Part shown: positions 1-12,859 of the stretch, in pieces | How positions within the stretch are numbered: position 1 is the stretch's first letter | Layout: each line of letters starts with the position of its first letter | Assembly (NCBI GenBank): GCA_028023455.1 | Contig: JAQFVV010006430.1 | Coordinates: 62,001-126,000, forward strand | Length of the DNA: 64,000 bases | From: Epiperipatus broadwayi | Lineage: Eukaryota; Onychophora; Udeonychophora; Euonychophora; Peripatidae | Direction of reading: 5' to 3' | The notes under the pieces: generated by a model | What the model was told of the DNA's origin: nothing | Database searches by the model: none | Seen by the model: the letters and a program-made list of their open reading frames with translations, nothing else | Position numbers and translations under genes: made by a program

Positions 1-984
1 GAAAACTCACATATTTTATCTTTACATCTTTGTGAAGAACATGTATGAATTATTAGAAAACAAAAGTTATATTATTATTGATAACAAAGTTAATATTTTG
101 TTGTGTATATATATAATAAAAAATAATTTATTTTTTTTTTAAAATTTTTAAAATTTAAAAAAAAAAAAAAAATAATAATAATATTTAATTAATACACCCA
201 AAAAAAATAAAAAATATTTTTTTTTAAATAACAAATAAAAACAATAACTTATTTTTTTTATATTTAATTTTATAAAATTAAATTATAATAAAAACATATA
301 ATATAATTAAATCATAAATAAATTAAATTAAATTTTAATTTTTATCTATAAAATTAAAATATAAAAAAAAAACTTAAACTATTTTTTTTTATATCTTTTA
401 CATTATAGGGTAATATTATACAATGCTTACACACATGGTTCTAACTCATAGTATAGTAGGTCATTAACTCAAATCGTTTTCTAAGTGTCTCTTATTTAAA
501 TGTATATGAATTAATTAGTGAATTAGATATGTGGTACACTCAAATAATAGTAGGATAGAGAATTAATGAACTAATGAATAATACTCTCATTAAAAAGAAT
601 AGGCCATAAAAAAGCTTTATCTATAATGAAGGAATTCACTTATGTTCTAGATGTAAGTTGTTGTAGCAAAATAACTGAAGGTAATGTGTTATAAAAATTA
701 ATTTTGCAATCTAATAAGAAATTTAGGATATTTGAATCTATAGTTTGTTAAGTGCATCATAAGCACCTATTTCACTTATTACATATACTGTAACTTATCT
801 CTCAAATGTCACATGTATAACTTCTGAAAATAAATAAAAAGAGCTATTATGTTTTTAAAACTTTTTAAAGGTTTAATTTTTTTCTCTTTTTTAAATAAGC
901 AAATCATAATATGTTAACAAATTAAAAAGATATTTGTAAGAAACGACAAGTTTGCTTTCTTTTAAAATTTGATTTTTTTTTCTC
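1..984. other. AT-rich non-coding DNA
   Basis: The first 410 bases are almost pure A/T homopolymer and low-complexity runs. From 410 to 984 the sequence is ordinary AT-rich DNA. No gene or repeat was recognised. Confidence 0.7.
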
Positions 985-1062
985 ATGTGTCATAGCATTA
1001 GCCGGGAAGCGAACCCGTTAACAACCCGGGACGACTGCTTGTAAAGCAGCTGTTTGCTAAAA
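985..1062 (-). repeat. tRNA-Gly-like SINE fragment
   Basis: On the minus strand it reads AGCAAACAGCTGCTTTACAAG, then a degraded CCGGG region and TTCGCTTCCCGGC, then GCTATGACACATG. This is the anticodon arm and T arm (B box) of a tRNA-Gly-like sequence. The same tail 'GCTNTGACACATG' occurs in the copies at 17885, 35600 and 42150, so it is a repeat family rather than a functional tRNA gene. Confidence 0.65.
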
Positions 1063-2190
1063 TATTTAAATATTAATAAAAAAAAAAAAAATTATACAAC
1101 ACAGGTTAATTTTCAGACAACAGAAAAGTATTTTACTTTTATAGTAGTTGCTATATGAATTTTGATTGTAGCTAGAGAATAAGAAAAAGCTTTCGTTTCT
1201 GTCAATCATAGTTGTATTTTTACCAGTTTTTGTATTGCTTATAAATTAGCTTATTTGTATTCACTTTTATTCATATTTATTTACTATGATGGGATAAAAG
1301 TCCCGTTGGAGCATTTATTCCATCTTTCTGAAAATGTACTATTTTGTGGGGCTATGTGATGTTCAAATATTAGAATTAAACACCTAATTATCTTACTATT
1401 ACCAGATTATTTGCAATGCTGTAATAAATAACAATAATTATATAAAATAAAAGAAACTAAAGAAGGAGAAATAAAAAAATCACCAAGAAAGAGAAGTATG
1501 TACACATATTAAATATTTGTCTGGTTTTCTTTTTTATAAAGCACACTGGGAAAATTTATTGATATTCCGAACATTTTCATGTTTATAATTTACACATTTA
1601 TATGTGAACCATGATGATACTATGTAAATAATGGCCAGAGATTTCGATATTAAGTGAACAGTTAATATTTTAAATACAGAAGAAAAAAAATGCATCACAT
1701 ATATGTTGACCTCAACAGCCAGATAATACCAAAGAAAGATTTGGTAAGCTTATTTTAAATCACTTTATGATAAATAAATATTGGCAAATGATTCATTCTT
1801 CTCTTGCATTAAAAATTAACGCAAGGATATTTTTCTTAATTCTATATTTTAAGTCACGTTATATACAAGAATGAGAAATATTTATTTTAAATATAAAATT
1901 TGTTATTAATTATTAACAATGGGATTGGAAATCAGTCAATTCGGGGGAAAATTAAAGATGTATATTTTATTGCACATATATTTTTTTTTATTATGTAAAT
2001 CTGTAAATATAAAAGGTAATAAATTGTTTATATTTTTATTGTTATTTGTAGTCAATAAATTAATTTTTATTATTTAATACTGTTTCTCATCTGAAAGACG
2101 AGTATTTTAATAAAAAATTGGTATAAAATATATTTAAATTTAACATTTCTGGAAAAATTAGTTTGATCAACTAACTATATAATATTAATA
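1063..2190. other. AT-rich non-coding DNA
   Basis: Nothing recognised apart from short A/T runs. Confidence 0.6.
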
Positions 2191-2202
2191 TATATGTGGT
2201 GA

Positions 2203-2277
2203 GGATGATGATCAGAAAATGTGATTGAAACTGCATGAAATTTGTACTTGATGTAAGTTTCAGTCTGATCATCATCC
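2203..2277. repeat. Imperfect inverted repeat
   Basis: GATGATGATCAG and GATTGAAACT on the left face AGTTTCAGTC and CTGATCATCATC on the right, forming a hairpin with a spacer of about 25 bases. Origin unknown; possibly a small foldback remnant. Confidence 0.6.
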
Positions 2278-2689
2278 ATGGCTATGGTCAAATAGGATAA
2301 AATTTGAGATTGTAATCACTCCACATTCTACACATTTACCTCATGGCCATTGATGAACAAATAATTATTTTCCTAGAATAATATTCATAATAACTTATGG
2401 CCAAACAGTTCCACAATGGACATTTTACTTGTGTGTATATATATATTATATAATTATTAAATATTATATATATTATTAAATTAGGTTATGTGACATCTGA
2501 CCTGATTTTTTTTGCGCATATATATTGTAAGATGTGATTCTTTCATCCCTCCAATATCAATTACACACCTTATATTCGAATTGACCCATGATAGTAACAT
2601 TCTTTATTAATCATTATATTAACCATACTATAAATACGTATCTCAATTAGATTATAAAACACGTACATAATAAAAATTATTGAAAACAA

Positions 2690-3119
2690 GGCACTCTTCA
2701 CAAACCTGGAGCTTAATTGTAAGTATAGGAGATTTGAACTCAGATTTTCAAATACCCTTCAACTTTCACACTATCCCATACAGGTGATACACATGACCAC
2801 ACACATGTAGAAAAGATAAAGAATCACTAATATCTGTATTTCATTGCTAAACCAGCATTGGGGTAGATTGAAGCCTACCCATTAAAGTGTGAAGATTTGC
2901 TATCTTAATATAAACTGAACTCTGATTATTTATATATATGTGTGGGAGATGATAATCTGGACCAATTGACGAGTGCTGGTTTAGCATGAAATATGTATAT
3001 TGGTGATTATTTATCTTTTCTACATGTGTGTGGTCATGTGTATCAGTTGCATGAGATAGTGTGAATAGTTGAAGGGTGCTTGAAAATCTGAGTTCAAATC
3101 CCCTATACTTACATACATG
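2690..3119. repeat. Family 2 foldback repeat (SINE/retrozyme-like), two opposed copies
   Basis: A minus-strand copy (about 2690-2855) faces a plus-strand copy (about 2856-3119). Each outer end carries TGAGTTCAAATCCC or its complement, which resembles a Pol III B box. Each inner part carries the GCTGGTTTAGCA hairpin of the hammerhead-like core. The plus arm has a nearly intact ribozyme fold at 2954-3008, with core TTGACGA instead of CTGATGA. The minus arm has lost the CTGATGA half. The same family recurs at 20815, 26225 and 33293. Confidence 0.75.
2954..3008 (+). ncRNA. Hammerhead ribozyme-like fold, family 2, one core base changed
   Basis: Stem I AATC(TGG)ACCAA pairs with TTGGT/GATT, stem II is GTGCT-GGTTT-AGCAT and GAAA follows. 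The short stem III is ATA..TAT and the cleavage triplet is ATA. The catalytic C of CTGATGA is T here, so this copy is probably inactive. Confidence 0.45.
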
Positions 3120-5068
3120 ATAATTAACTTTTAGTAATTATTAGATTGTTAAGTGTGATATAACTCCAATACACTTCAACAATACGTGAGAAATATGATC
3201 GGTTAAAGTGAACGCAAGCAAGAAATGAAAATTTAAAGTAAAAAAATAGCAAATAACATTTTTTATTGTTATTGATACATTATATATAATAATAATTATT
3301 AATAATGACATCAACAATGGACCTAAATGATAGTCATGAACTTACTATTTTTCTACCATGAGTTTCTTCTCCAGAGAGAGATAAAATTCCTTATCTGCTG
3401 AATAACCTCTAAAATTTAAGCAGAGAATTTGAATTTGAAATTCAAACAGGAACATGAGTCACCTTTGAGTTGAAATAATATAAAAAAAAAACCAATATTC
3501 AAATATCCGAAAAAATAAGGATAAGGATATAGAAATAAATCTAGTCAACTGAGGAATTCAAAACTGAAATCTTCAAAATTAAAATTGGATTATTCAAATT
3601 TCCAAAATGTCTATAATTCTAAATCATAGATTGAAATATCTAGATTGGGGATATCTAATATTACAAGAAATATTGCTCTTAATTTACTCAAAATAATTTA
3701 TAATTATAAATTTATTTAACACACATTGATTATGTAAGTAATATTTACTAAGGCAATAAACCTAAAGCCTGTGCGGTTGAAAATGCGAAGGTAGGGACTT
3801 CTACAGGTCTTAACCACAAGCTTACGCATTGGAAGAAAAGAGGGGAACCCCAAGAAATATATAAATAATGATACAAACAAACATGCATTGATAAATGCAA
3901 AAGTGACATCGGGGAAAGAAAGTCATCGACCATGAAGCTATGATTGTAAGAACTGGGAGAAAATTGACCAAGCATTTAACATCTGTGCCATGAAACATCA
4001 AGTTTATTATTAAGAAATGTATAGGACAACTTCATACTTCAAAGCAAAAGTTCCAAGGATACAAAGGGTAAATGATTTAATGGATGTTCTAGAACATTCA
4101 CAATTTACCATCTATATCCGAAATGGATTAATGAGGATTACCTGAATGATTCACTAAGACACATTTTTCCTTATAAACTATAAAAATATATTTAGGTTGA
4201 CATCAAGAATTTTATTTATTTGTATATTTTGGACGTTTTTGTTCATGTCTTTCCTCTAATATAGATACAAAGGGAAAAATAAGCATTAATATGTACATAG
4301 TGAAGAAATATTATTGTCATTATTGTAAGTAAAATAAAATATACGTTACAATGAGCACTTGCTTGCTTACAAATCCAATCATCATCAAAGGGGAAAAGTA
4401 AGAGTTTACCTAACACATAATTAGTCCAAACATTTGTGCAAATTGCACCATATATATTTCTCTTTGTTTGTTTATACTAATAGTTGTGTTAAATGTTTTT
4501 GGTATACTTGACTAATTATTTCTATCATAAATGTTTTTTCTTGTCTGTATCGTAACTACAGTATTATCAGGGGGATCTCATATCAACACTATGATAGATA
4601 GGAATTTAATATATCAAGTTAATTAAAATTAAATGAGTTATGATTTCCAAATAAAAATATAGCAAGCAAAGATGATTACAAACATAATATAAATTTTATT
4701 TATGTTGACATGGACTTCAAATGGCTATTTTTTGTAAGGGATAAGGGTTTGGAATAATAATTAGAACCAATCATAAGCAAAGAGAAATCATAGAGGTTGA
4801 ATTAAATGTTTTATAATGTGTTATAAATTTTCTTTATTAAACATATTCACTACTGTAAATATAGTTGCTAAATATATACAAGTGTTAAATTAAAAACTCT
4901 TTGTGTAATTTTTTAAATTCACTTTTCAATTGGTCATATCTTCTCACATATTTATAGATATTTTTGCACATTTTCACATATTTTTATATATTCACACCTA
5001 CGATTAAGCATCTACACATGTTTATGTCTATCTGTATTTCAAGAGATATTAATATAAACCACTAAACA
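3120..5068. other. AT-rich non-coding DNA
   Basis: No gene recognised. A somewhat GC-richer patch at 3760-3990 contains a 75-codon open frame with no recognisable motif; I do not treat it as a gene. Confidence 0.5.
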
Positions 5069-5350
5069 TCACATGATCACTATTTCTCATGCTTGCTCAT
5101 AACTGTTATTAAAACAAGCAAAACTCTCCATACAATAGTGCCACTCAGTGAAAGCCAGGATAATCAATGGATGCCAGAAGGCTTGCACATAAAATCCCTA
5201 TCTAGTGCACACTCATCTAATATCCCCAGACTCGTCACTGATGAAAGCCACAAGCTAGAAACTAGTCTGGGAATATTTTTCTGGCATCCATTGATTACTC
5301 TGGCTTGCACTGAGTGACACTACTGTATGGAGAGTTTTGCCTGTTTTGAC
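5069..5350 (+). repeat. Family 1 foldback repeat
   Basis: Left arm (from the TCACATGATCAC end through GCAAAACTCTCCATACA and ATCAATGGATGCCAGAAGG) is the inverted complement of the right arm (CTGGCATCCATTGATTACTC ... GAGAGTTTTGCCTG). Between them lies the hammerhead-like core CTGATGA (5238) - AAGCCACAAGCTA - GAAACTAGTC. The arms are about 100 bp. Stem I of the ribozyme fold is damaged in this copy. Confidence 0.8.
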
Positions 5351-7764
5351 ATTAATATAGTTTGAACTAGATGATTATGCAGATTCTCCAGGAGTTTGAA
5401 ACTTGCAAATAATGGAAATGAAAGAGGTTAAGAATGAGTTGAATTTAGGTATATATTTTCATATTTATTTGATCATTATCCTCTCCTCTCCTAAGAATGA
5501 AATTAAAATGTATCCATGTATATAGACATAAGGATCAATGGTAGACTTTTATTCATTGTGATGATCTAACTAATCTATTTTTATACCAGGTAAAATAGCA
5601 TTTCGTTAAAATATATATATATATATCTTACATCAGTATATTATGGTACATTGATTCAAACCCTATAGTTTTTATTTTTTTAAAATAAAAAGGTGGATTA
5701 TTTGTAAAAAAGAGTATGTTAAGTAAATCTTAGCAAATTCTGTGTCGTTTCCTTATTATTGTAAAATAAATAATGTATCCAGGTTTTTTTTAAGTTTTAT
5801 ATTAAATTTCTGTTCTGAGAACTTTAGAACAAACAAAAAATATGATTAATTATGAATGTTTTTAAGAATTAGCTTGTTTATGTGTAAATATATTGTAACC
5901 TTATATTTAGCCCATTAGGGATTAAATATAATACATAGTTCTTACATTTTTTTTTACTCAAATAAATATAACCCTTTAATAAATAAACTTTATTATTTCT
6001 AAGTTATATAAAATCTTAAATATGCACTCTAAAGTCTTAATAAAATATCTTCATTAAATATACTTGAATGATGATTACTAAGAGAATATCAATTAATTGA
6101 TTTAATAGTTGTTAAAGTCAGAATTTGATAAGTTAAACTTAGATAAAAGTTAGTTTTAAATGTGCTATGATTTGAGTTAGTAAAAAAGTTTTTGTTTCAT
6201 TATCTTTTAAAATATTAATTATTAATCTGTGTTGATGCATTTAAAATAGTGGTTACTAAAACATAAATTAATTTATGTAATATTTATTTGAGATTAGAAT
6301 TTAAAATGTTAAGCTTAGGTAAAGCTAGTTTCCAATTGTTTTTATCTTGAATGAATTTCAGTAAGTAAATTTAGTTGTGCTGGCTTTTAAAATACTATTT
6401 TAACTAGTAGTAAATATACTAGTCCCTTTAATCATGTCCTATTATACATGTATAAATATCTGTGCATGTGTGTTAAAAGATTAAGAATTTTAAAAATGAG
6501 TTATTTAAAACTGTTATTTATCTTAAAAATAATATATTTTATGGTATTTTAATAATAAATAGTATAATAATAATTTCTTAAAAACTCTTTAGAAGGCAGA
6601 AAGTATTTGTTTTAAACAAAAACTATTCATGTTAAATTATATGGATAATTTTTATTACTTAATTAAGATAGAGTTAATAAAATTATTTTAATTACTGTTT
6701 AAATGTCACATGTTTAAATGTATTCTCAAACATCTTAATTGATAAAAGTTCAAAATGAAATTTATTTTATTCAACTGATTTAATAAAAAGTTAATATTGT
6801 TAATCAATTTCAAAAACTCCACCTCAACATTTATATATGGTTGCTTCAATCAGACCATGTGACAAATATTACAGTTTTCCTGGGAAGCAGACACATGTTT
6901 AAAAAAGAAAAACCAGATAAATAAAATTATTATTCTTTTCTGCTCAACTTACTTAAAAAAATTTTAAAGTTATTGGTTCAATTTATTTTAACTACCTATT
7001 ATTTTATCAGTTAAATAATGTTGAGCTAGAAATCTTTAAAATCATTTAAATAAGTTTACATTGGCTGGAACATGCTCACTTGCCCATATGATATCTCATT
7101 GGAGAATACAAAAAGCTGTATTGCAATGAAGAAAATTCCGTAGTTTTATGAATATAAAAATGTATTGGAGACTACTAAGTTGGAAAATCATATGTATGTT
7201 TAATTTATCATATCTTATAGACTTTTAGTTAATTTGGAATTTTTGTTATAAAACTATTTTATTAACACTTGATTATTTAAATATTTAATTCATTATATAA
7301 ATAAATTACCAATATTAATGAGTATTGTCTTTTATATTCTACTAAATGCCCTATTTTAGAAAAAAAAGTAATTTATATGCAGACAATTTAATAACAGAAA
7401 TACCATTTTTATTATTAGTCCAAGAACTATTAAAATTGTTATATATTTAATTACAAAAATTAATTCAATAATGAGTTATTTAAAAACTATCATGAATTTA
7501 GAGGATAAAATAAAATAGTCATTTTAAATTTCTTTATCTAATTGTGACAAAACAAAATGTTATCTAGATTGATTTGCTTACTGTTTTAGAAGACATTATA
7601 TATCTGCATTACCTCCAATCCAAATAAGATATCTCAGTATTTAAATAATTCATTGATTGATAATTCATTTATTAAAAGTATATTGATCTTTAGAAAGAAA
7701 GAAGTTATTTGAATAGGCCAAAATAATGTTCCAACTTTTACTATGGAACTATTAGTTACGTTTT
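5351..7764. other. AT-rich non-coding DNA
   Basis: Nothing recognised. Long stretch of simple AT-rich sequence with no exon-like blocks. Confidence 0.55.
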
Positions 7765-7916
7765 CATTGTTAATTTTGCTGTACCTGCTTGTTGCTTCTC
7801 TCCATTTTAATTATTTCATTGTTAATTTTGCTGTACCTGCTTGTTGCTTCTCTCCATTTTAATTATTTCATTGTTAATTTTGCTGTACCTGCTTGTTGCT
7901 TCTCTCCATTTTAAAA
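7765..7916 (+). repeat. 52-bp tandem repeat, three copies
   Basis: The unit begins CATTGTTAATTTTGCTGTAC and starts at 7765, 7817 and 7869. The three copies are identical or nearly so, implying a recent expansion. Confidence 0.95.
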
Positions 7917-8689
7917 ATTAAAATGTTCATTCATTTATTTGTTTTTTCAACATTAGTAAAAACTATGCTATATTTTGTTGAATGGAACAACAGAAACATT
8001 TATAAGTTAGAAGTGTTATTTTCATTTTATTCAAATAAAAGAACTGTCAACATTCAACTTATTTAAAACAAGTGTAATATATATTCATTGTTTTATGAAA
8101 TTAGTATGTGTTTATTATTATTGTATTATCATAATTATATTATTTATGCATTTCTAATTATTATCTTATATAGTGTATTATCTAATATATATCTATAATA
8201 ATATACATGTTACAAAATAATTTGGTAAGAATAAATTTCCAGGTAAAATGTTTTTCAGTTATAAACTATTAAGAGCTTTTGGAAATTTATTTCCCGATAT
8301 AATAAAAAATATATTACTATGCACAGGTTAAAACAGTTTTTATATATTTGATATATGTATGAATAGATTGTTTTGGAAGTTGGTGTGTGAGTCAAGATAG
8401 TTTTTAAAATTCTTAATATTTGATATTGCTATTATATTGTAAATAAATATTTTATTATTCATTATATAGTTTATGTGCTCATTGCCATCATCTCACCAAT
8501 CTATCCAGAAAATTCACTTTAATAAAGCTATTAAACACTATTGCATATGAGAGTACATTTCAAAAGTCATAATAATTTGCTTATTCACTTTTCTTATCAT
8601 TTATTTAAAACCTGCCTTATTTTAAAATAGATATTGTATAGATTTATCTTTATTACAAGTGTTGTTAATAATGTAATAATTATGAGAAA
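7917..8689. other. AT-rich non-coding DNA
   Basis: Nothing recognised. Confidence 0.55.
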
Positions 8690-9128
8690 GCATAAGAAAT
8701 GGTGATCATGTGATATTTAGCAGTTTAATACCAATCCTACCTAATAGATAGTGGTGGCTATGGTTATTAAAGAACCAAAGACACCAAAATGTATGGGTAC
8801 TGAACTAAGTTCAGACCTATATGACTATATAAGCTAATGAGCTTAGATTGAAAATATTACCATGTTTTTAATTTTACTCTCATAGTTTAGTAGTTAAGTA
8901 GAGATAAAAGGTGGCTGCTGGAGGGTTGCATTAGATCCTAAAATCTAGATGCAGTGCTCTCAGATCTAAGGCTCCTCACTGATGAAAGCCACAAGCTAGA
9001 AACTGGTTTGGGGATATTGGATGAGCAGGCAATAGATGGAGATTTTATGCACTAACCTTCTGGCATCCATTGATTACTCTGGTTTGCATTGAGTGGCACT
9101 ACTGTATGGAGAGTTTTGCCTGTTTTAA
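8690..9128 (+). repeat. Family 1 repeat, long form
   Basis: This form starts with GAAATGGTGATCATGTGATA and has a roughly 200-bp leader (ACACCAAAATGTATGGGTAC, GTTCAGACCTATATGACTAT, GGTGGCTGCTGGAGGGTTGC) before the shared core and right arm. The same leader is found only in the copy at 63005, so it defines a longer subfamily. A hammerhead-like fold lies at 8973-9014. Confidence 0.85.
8973..9014 (+). ncRNA. Hammerhead ribozyme-like fold, family 1
   Basis: Stem I TCCTCA/TGGGGA, core CTGATGA, stem II AGC-CACAA-GCT, GAAA, stem III ACT/GGT and cleavage triplet GTT. All conserved core bases are present. An A-A pair where G-C is usual at the base of stem II is the main deviation. Confidence 0.55.
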
Positions 9129-9724
9129 TTTAGTTGTTATATACAAAATTATATTATGCCAATTTTTATGTGATGCTTACTAAGTTATAGTATTCTCCAT
9201 TACTATTGGCTTACAGGTGAGGTGATTGATGATGTTTGACATCAGATTTTTATATCATATAATAGTTTTGTATATTATACTTAAAATTTCAGTTAAAAAA
9301 TGACAGTGGGATTATTTGCTACTTAACTTAGCTTCATTTATATTTGCTGTTAGTTTGTTTCTGCTTTCATGCATTTTACTGTCTATTTCATTCAGATATA
9401 AATGGTTTATCAATGTTTAGTTATATACATTTGATATGCTTGTATTTTTCTATATTATTTTTGGTTTAATTAATTTCTCTTTATATATAACGTTTTGAGA
9501 TTTACTCATAGTAATTTTTTTTTTTTTTTTACAGATAAGTGAATAACTCTCCTGCTTCATGAAATGATATGGCATTTTAAAGATAAAAAGAATTTAAAAT
9601 CATCATTGGTAAGATTAAAAATAAAAAAAATTGCATAGTTGTTGTTTCAGAAATATATTTATTAAATGCTATGTGTGCAAATCAAAAAAGATGTATACAA
9701 AGTTAAATGATATTGTGCTATGTC
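9129..9724. other. AT-rich non-coding DNA
   Basis: Nothing recognised except a 15-T run near 9518. Confidence 0.55.
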
Positions 9725-9960
9725 CTGAGAGTTCTTGTTGAATGGTTTAGTGGGCCGGCATGTCTAACGTTCTATTGTTATTAACTGGGAGGGTGAATAG
9801 GGCCCAGGTGTCCTCAAAGGATTTTTTGGAGGAGATGAGCTCATCTCCTTTCATGATATTCTTTATTGATTTGCAGAACAGTCCTGGATCCAGGTGGGGT
9901 AGTTCCATTATCAACTTGCAGCGCATACTTGCCAGATATCAATGTCATTTAGGTTTAAAA
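9725..9960. other. GC-richer island of unknown origin
   Basis: About 235 bases stand out from the surroundings by base composition (GGGCCGGCATG, GGGCCCAGGTGTCCTC, CCTGGATCCAGG). Both strands have open stretches: plus has 75 codons from 9760, minus contains SGKYALQVDNG and GSRTVLQINKEYHER. No family was recognised. It could be a decayed transposon coding segment or a pseudogene fragment. Confidence 0.4.
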
Positions 9961-10603
9961 ACATTTGCAATAAATTTGATTGTTTAAAAAATTCATCTGT
10001 TTTAGCTAAAGCATTGTAGGCAAACCTGATGATATATAAAGGAGATATTTTTTAACTTTAAAATGTATTGTCATTTGCTAAAGATGGAGAACTATTCAAT
10101 TGTATTTAAAAACAATTGCAAAAAGATAATCTCAAAACATTATATTGTAAATTATTATTTCTCCTATACATAACCCCATATTATCCACATATCTTAGAGC
10201 ACATTTTTATCACATAATCAATTAACCGATCAGTTTATGTCACAGTGCACCATTCAGTGGTTCACTCCAGTAAGTATAGTAGATATATTTAATCATTTAC
10301 TGCAGCAATGGTAAAATACATTAGTTAACAAAATTTAATTATTTCAATTATGATATGTTCATTATAATGTTAGTGTTTATTATTGTATTCTTATTAATGC
10401 AAAAATTATCAATCGGAAGTCTTATGGTAAAGCAATTATTTATTTGAAACTATATACTTAAATAAGGTGATTGATACAAAATGTATTATATCAGAAATGA
10501 TTTAATGTGCTAATCGTATTTTAAAGTTTTGATCAAATATTTAAAATAGCATTTTGATTATTAATAAGTTTAAACTTAAAAAAACATACATCGTTTTTTT
10601 TTT
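9961..10603. other. AT-rich non-coding DNA
   Basis: Nothing recognised. Confidence 0.55.
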
Positions 10604-10695
10604 CATATGACCGGGAAGCGAATCAGAGCCCCGCTTCCTGGACCAGCTGCTTGGAAGGCAGCTATGCTAACCACTAGGCTACCAACGTTCGACAA
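10604..10695 (-). repeat. tRNA-Gly(UCC)-like SINE fragment
   Basis: On the minus strand it reads CGTTGGTAGCCTAGTGGTTA then GCATAGCTGCCTTCCAAGCA then GATTCGCTTCCCGGTC. This matches the A box, the UCC anticodon loop and the B box of a tRNA-Gly. An insertion between the anticodon arm and the T arm breaks the cloverleaf, so it is a tRNA-derived repeat, not a working gene. Confidence 0.75.
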
Positions 10696-11321
10696 CTTTT
10701 TTATTGAGATAAAAACAATATTGTTTGAAACTTTGTACTTTAATACTTGAATTTATATTGTTTGCTCTTTTATGTCTTTTTAGTTATAACTATGTTTCAA
10801 ATTGCATCCATTTATTTTCCTTTTTTATATAATTTTATACGAACTTCCATAATATTGTATGTATTGATCGTAAGGAATATTAATGCATTGATTTTGGATC
10901 CAAATTAATCACTTCATTTTGCTCATATATTTATATGTAATGCTGCACTATTTTGATTTATACTTTTCTTTATATATACAACATATAATTTTAATTTGAA
11001 AGTAATACCAAATAAATAATGTTATTATGATAAAATTAAACAAAACAATATTTTTAAAATTATTAATCATTAATTTGCACTAATAAAAAATTCGTCAACT
11101 CAGTAAAAAGACTATTGAACATTTCCTATTAGAATACCCCTCTCCCCAGTCATATTATACTCTTATTACTGATATTACTAGCTCACATATATAAAGGATA
11201 CTGATCCTCATTAACAGGACAAGCAGAGATTCTTTTCCCAGCATACGAATTTCCAATGTATCTTTTTATATAATCTTTAAAGCTTCCTCTTTTCTTCTTT
11301 ATTTTTTTTTTTTTATATAAC
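10696..11321. other. AT-rich non-coding DNA
   Basis: Nothing recognised. Confidence 0.55.
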
Positions 11322-11397
11322 ATACAATAGCATTTAACTCTTCTTACACTCAAATATATTTTGTTTTAAAGTGTAAGAAGAGTGAAATGTTGTTATT
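11322..11397. repeat. Hairpin (inverted repeat)
   Basis: A perfect 14-bp inverted pair (ACTCTTCTTACACT at 11337-11350, complement at 11370-11383) with weaker pairing further out (AGCATTTA against GAAATGTT) and a 19-base loop. Possibly a small MITE remnant. Confidence 0.7.
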
Positions 11398-12821
11398 ATA
11401 TCTTTTTATATTTTGGTTCATAAGATTCGTCCTGATTTTTACTCTAGCATCCTGCAAATAAAAAATACTCTTTTTAAACAAATTAGGTGACATTAAAGTG
11501 AAAGACCAAACCCAATAAACAGTAGTCGGAATACCTATAATTTGATATTATTCACATTATCACATTGGATTAGCTAATTTATTTATTTCATTATTATCTT
11601 GCACTAAATCCAAATAGAAGTAAGTCATTCTTCTATAAGATTTATATAAATATCATTCTTAGATGTCAGAAAAATAAAAAAATAAATCCATTTATACTTT
11701 TAGCTCTTGATAAGCTAAGATTTGCTAAGATTTTTGGAAATTCGGAATGGATATTACATGTTATCTGCAAATAAATATGACAACAATAATTTTATAATTA
11801 TAATTGTTCAAATACATAAATGGAGATTGAATATCATTGTTAACTACCCTTATGTTAATAATCAAATAAAAGTTTGTAAATGTAAGCATTAAATAAACAT
11901 AGCTTAATATATATAATTTAAATACAAATAAACCTCTCATCCACCCATCCACTATGAATGAATGCTTTTTTTACTTAGAAAATGATAAAGAATAAAATGA
12001 ATCCATTTATTCTTTGTCATTTTCTGTCATATAAGAGATTATTTATTAATAGCTTGTGGGTGAGTGATTTACATCTATTCATATTTCATATATTTTAACT
12101 ATGTTTATTGACTATTTGTCACCATGTACTATAACATATCGAATACCTTTTAATATTTAAAATAAAAGTCAATAAATAATTTAAACAAATAAAAATTAGT
12201 TTAAAACTGAAAAAGAGTGACATTATAGTTTTCATATAGACAAAGGTGTTTAAGATAAAATAATGTTGCAAGATTTGACATATATACATGATAACAATCC
12301 CCGGATTATCTACACCATAAATCTTCAGTCGGTTGTGGCTGTTAAAGAAATCTCTAAAAGTAAAAGATATTCATCTTTTATTCTGATTTACAATCTTAAT
12401 ATAGACAAGAAAGTTGATATATGGATTGTAGCAGATTGAGATTTTTATATTCCTAAAAGTTTAAATATCTTAAAAAAGCAAATATAAACTGCTACCAAAC
12501 TCCACTGTTATTTATTATTAATCTGATTTTATACAAAATTAGATATAGTCATGTGATATATATTTATGAACCAGAATGAAAGATAAAATCCACTTTTTAC
12601 TTGTAGAAGTTGCCTTAACAAAAGTTGAAGATTTACAATGTAAATAAATTTGGGCTGTTATCATATAATTTATATTTATGAACCATCTAGCTTAATGTAA
12701 AATCAAATTTAATACATGCATTAATTGTTAAAATATGGAATGTAAGCAAGTGAGATCGATATATAAACAGGAATTATATTTGAATAATTGTGATATACAT
12801 ACTGCATTTTTTAATGATAAC

Positions 12822-12856
<35 letters not shown>
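11398..12856. other. AT-rich non-coding DNA
   Basis: Nothing recognised. Ends in a (TA)n run of about 36 bases at 12822-12857. Confidence 0.55.

Positions 12857-12859
<3 letters not shown>

Noticed and set aside
5093-5317. 74-codon open frame
   Set aside because: It lies wholly inside a family 1 foldback repeat and is not open in the other copies.
10604-10695. Functional tRNA-Gly gene
   Set aside because: An insertion between the anticodon arm and the T arm prevents a cloverleaf; similar fragments at four other places share non-tRNA tails.
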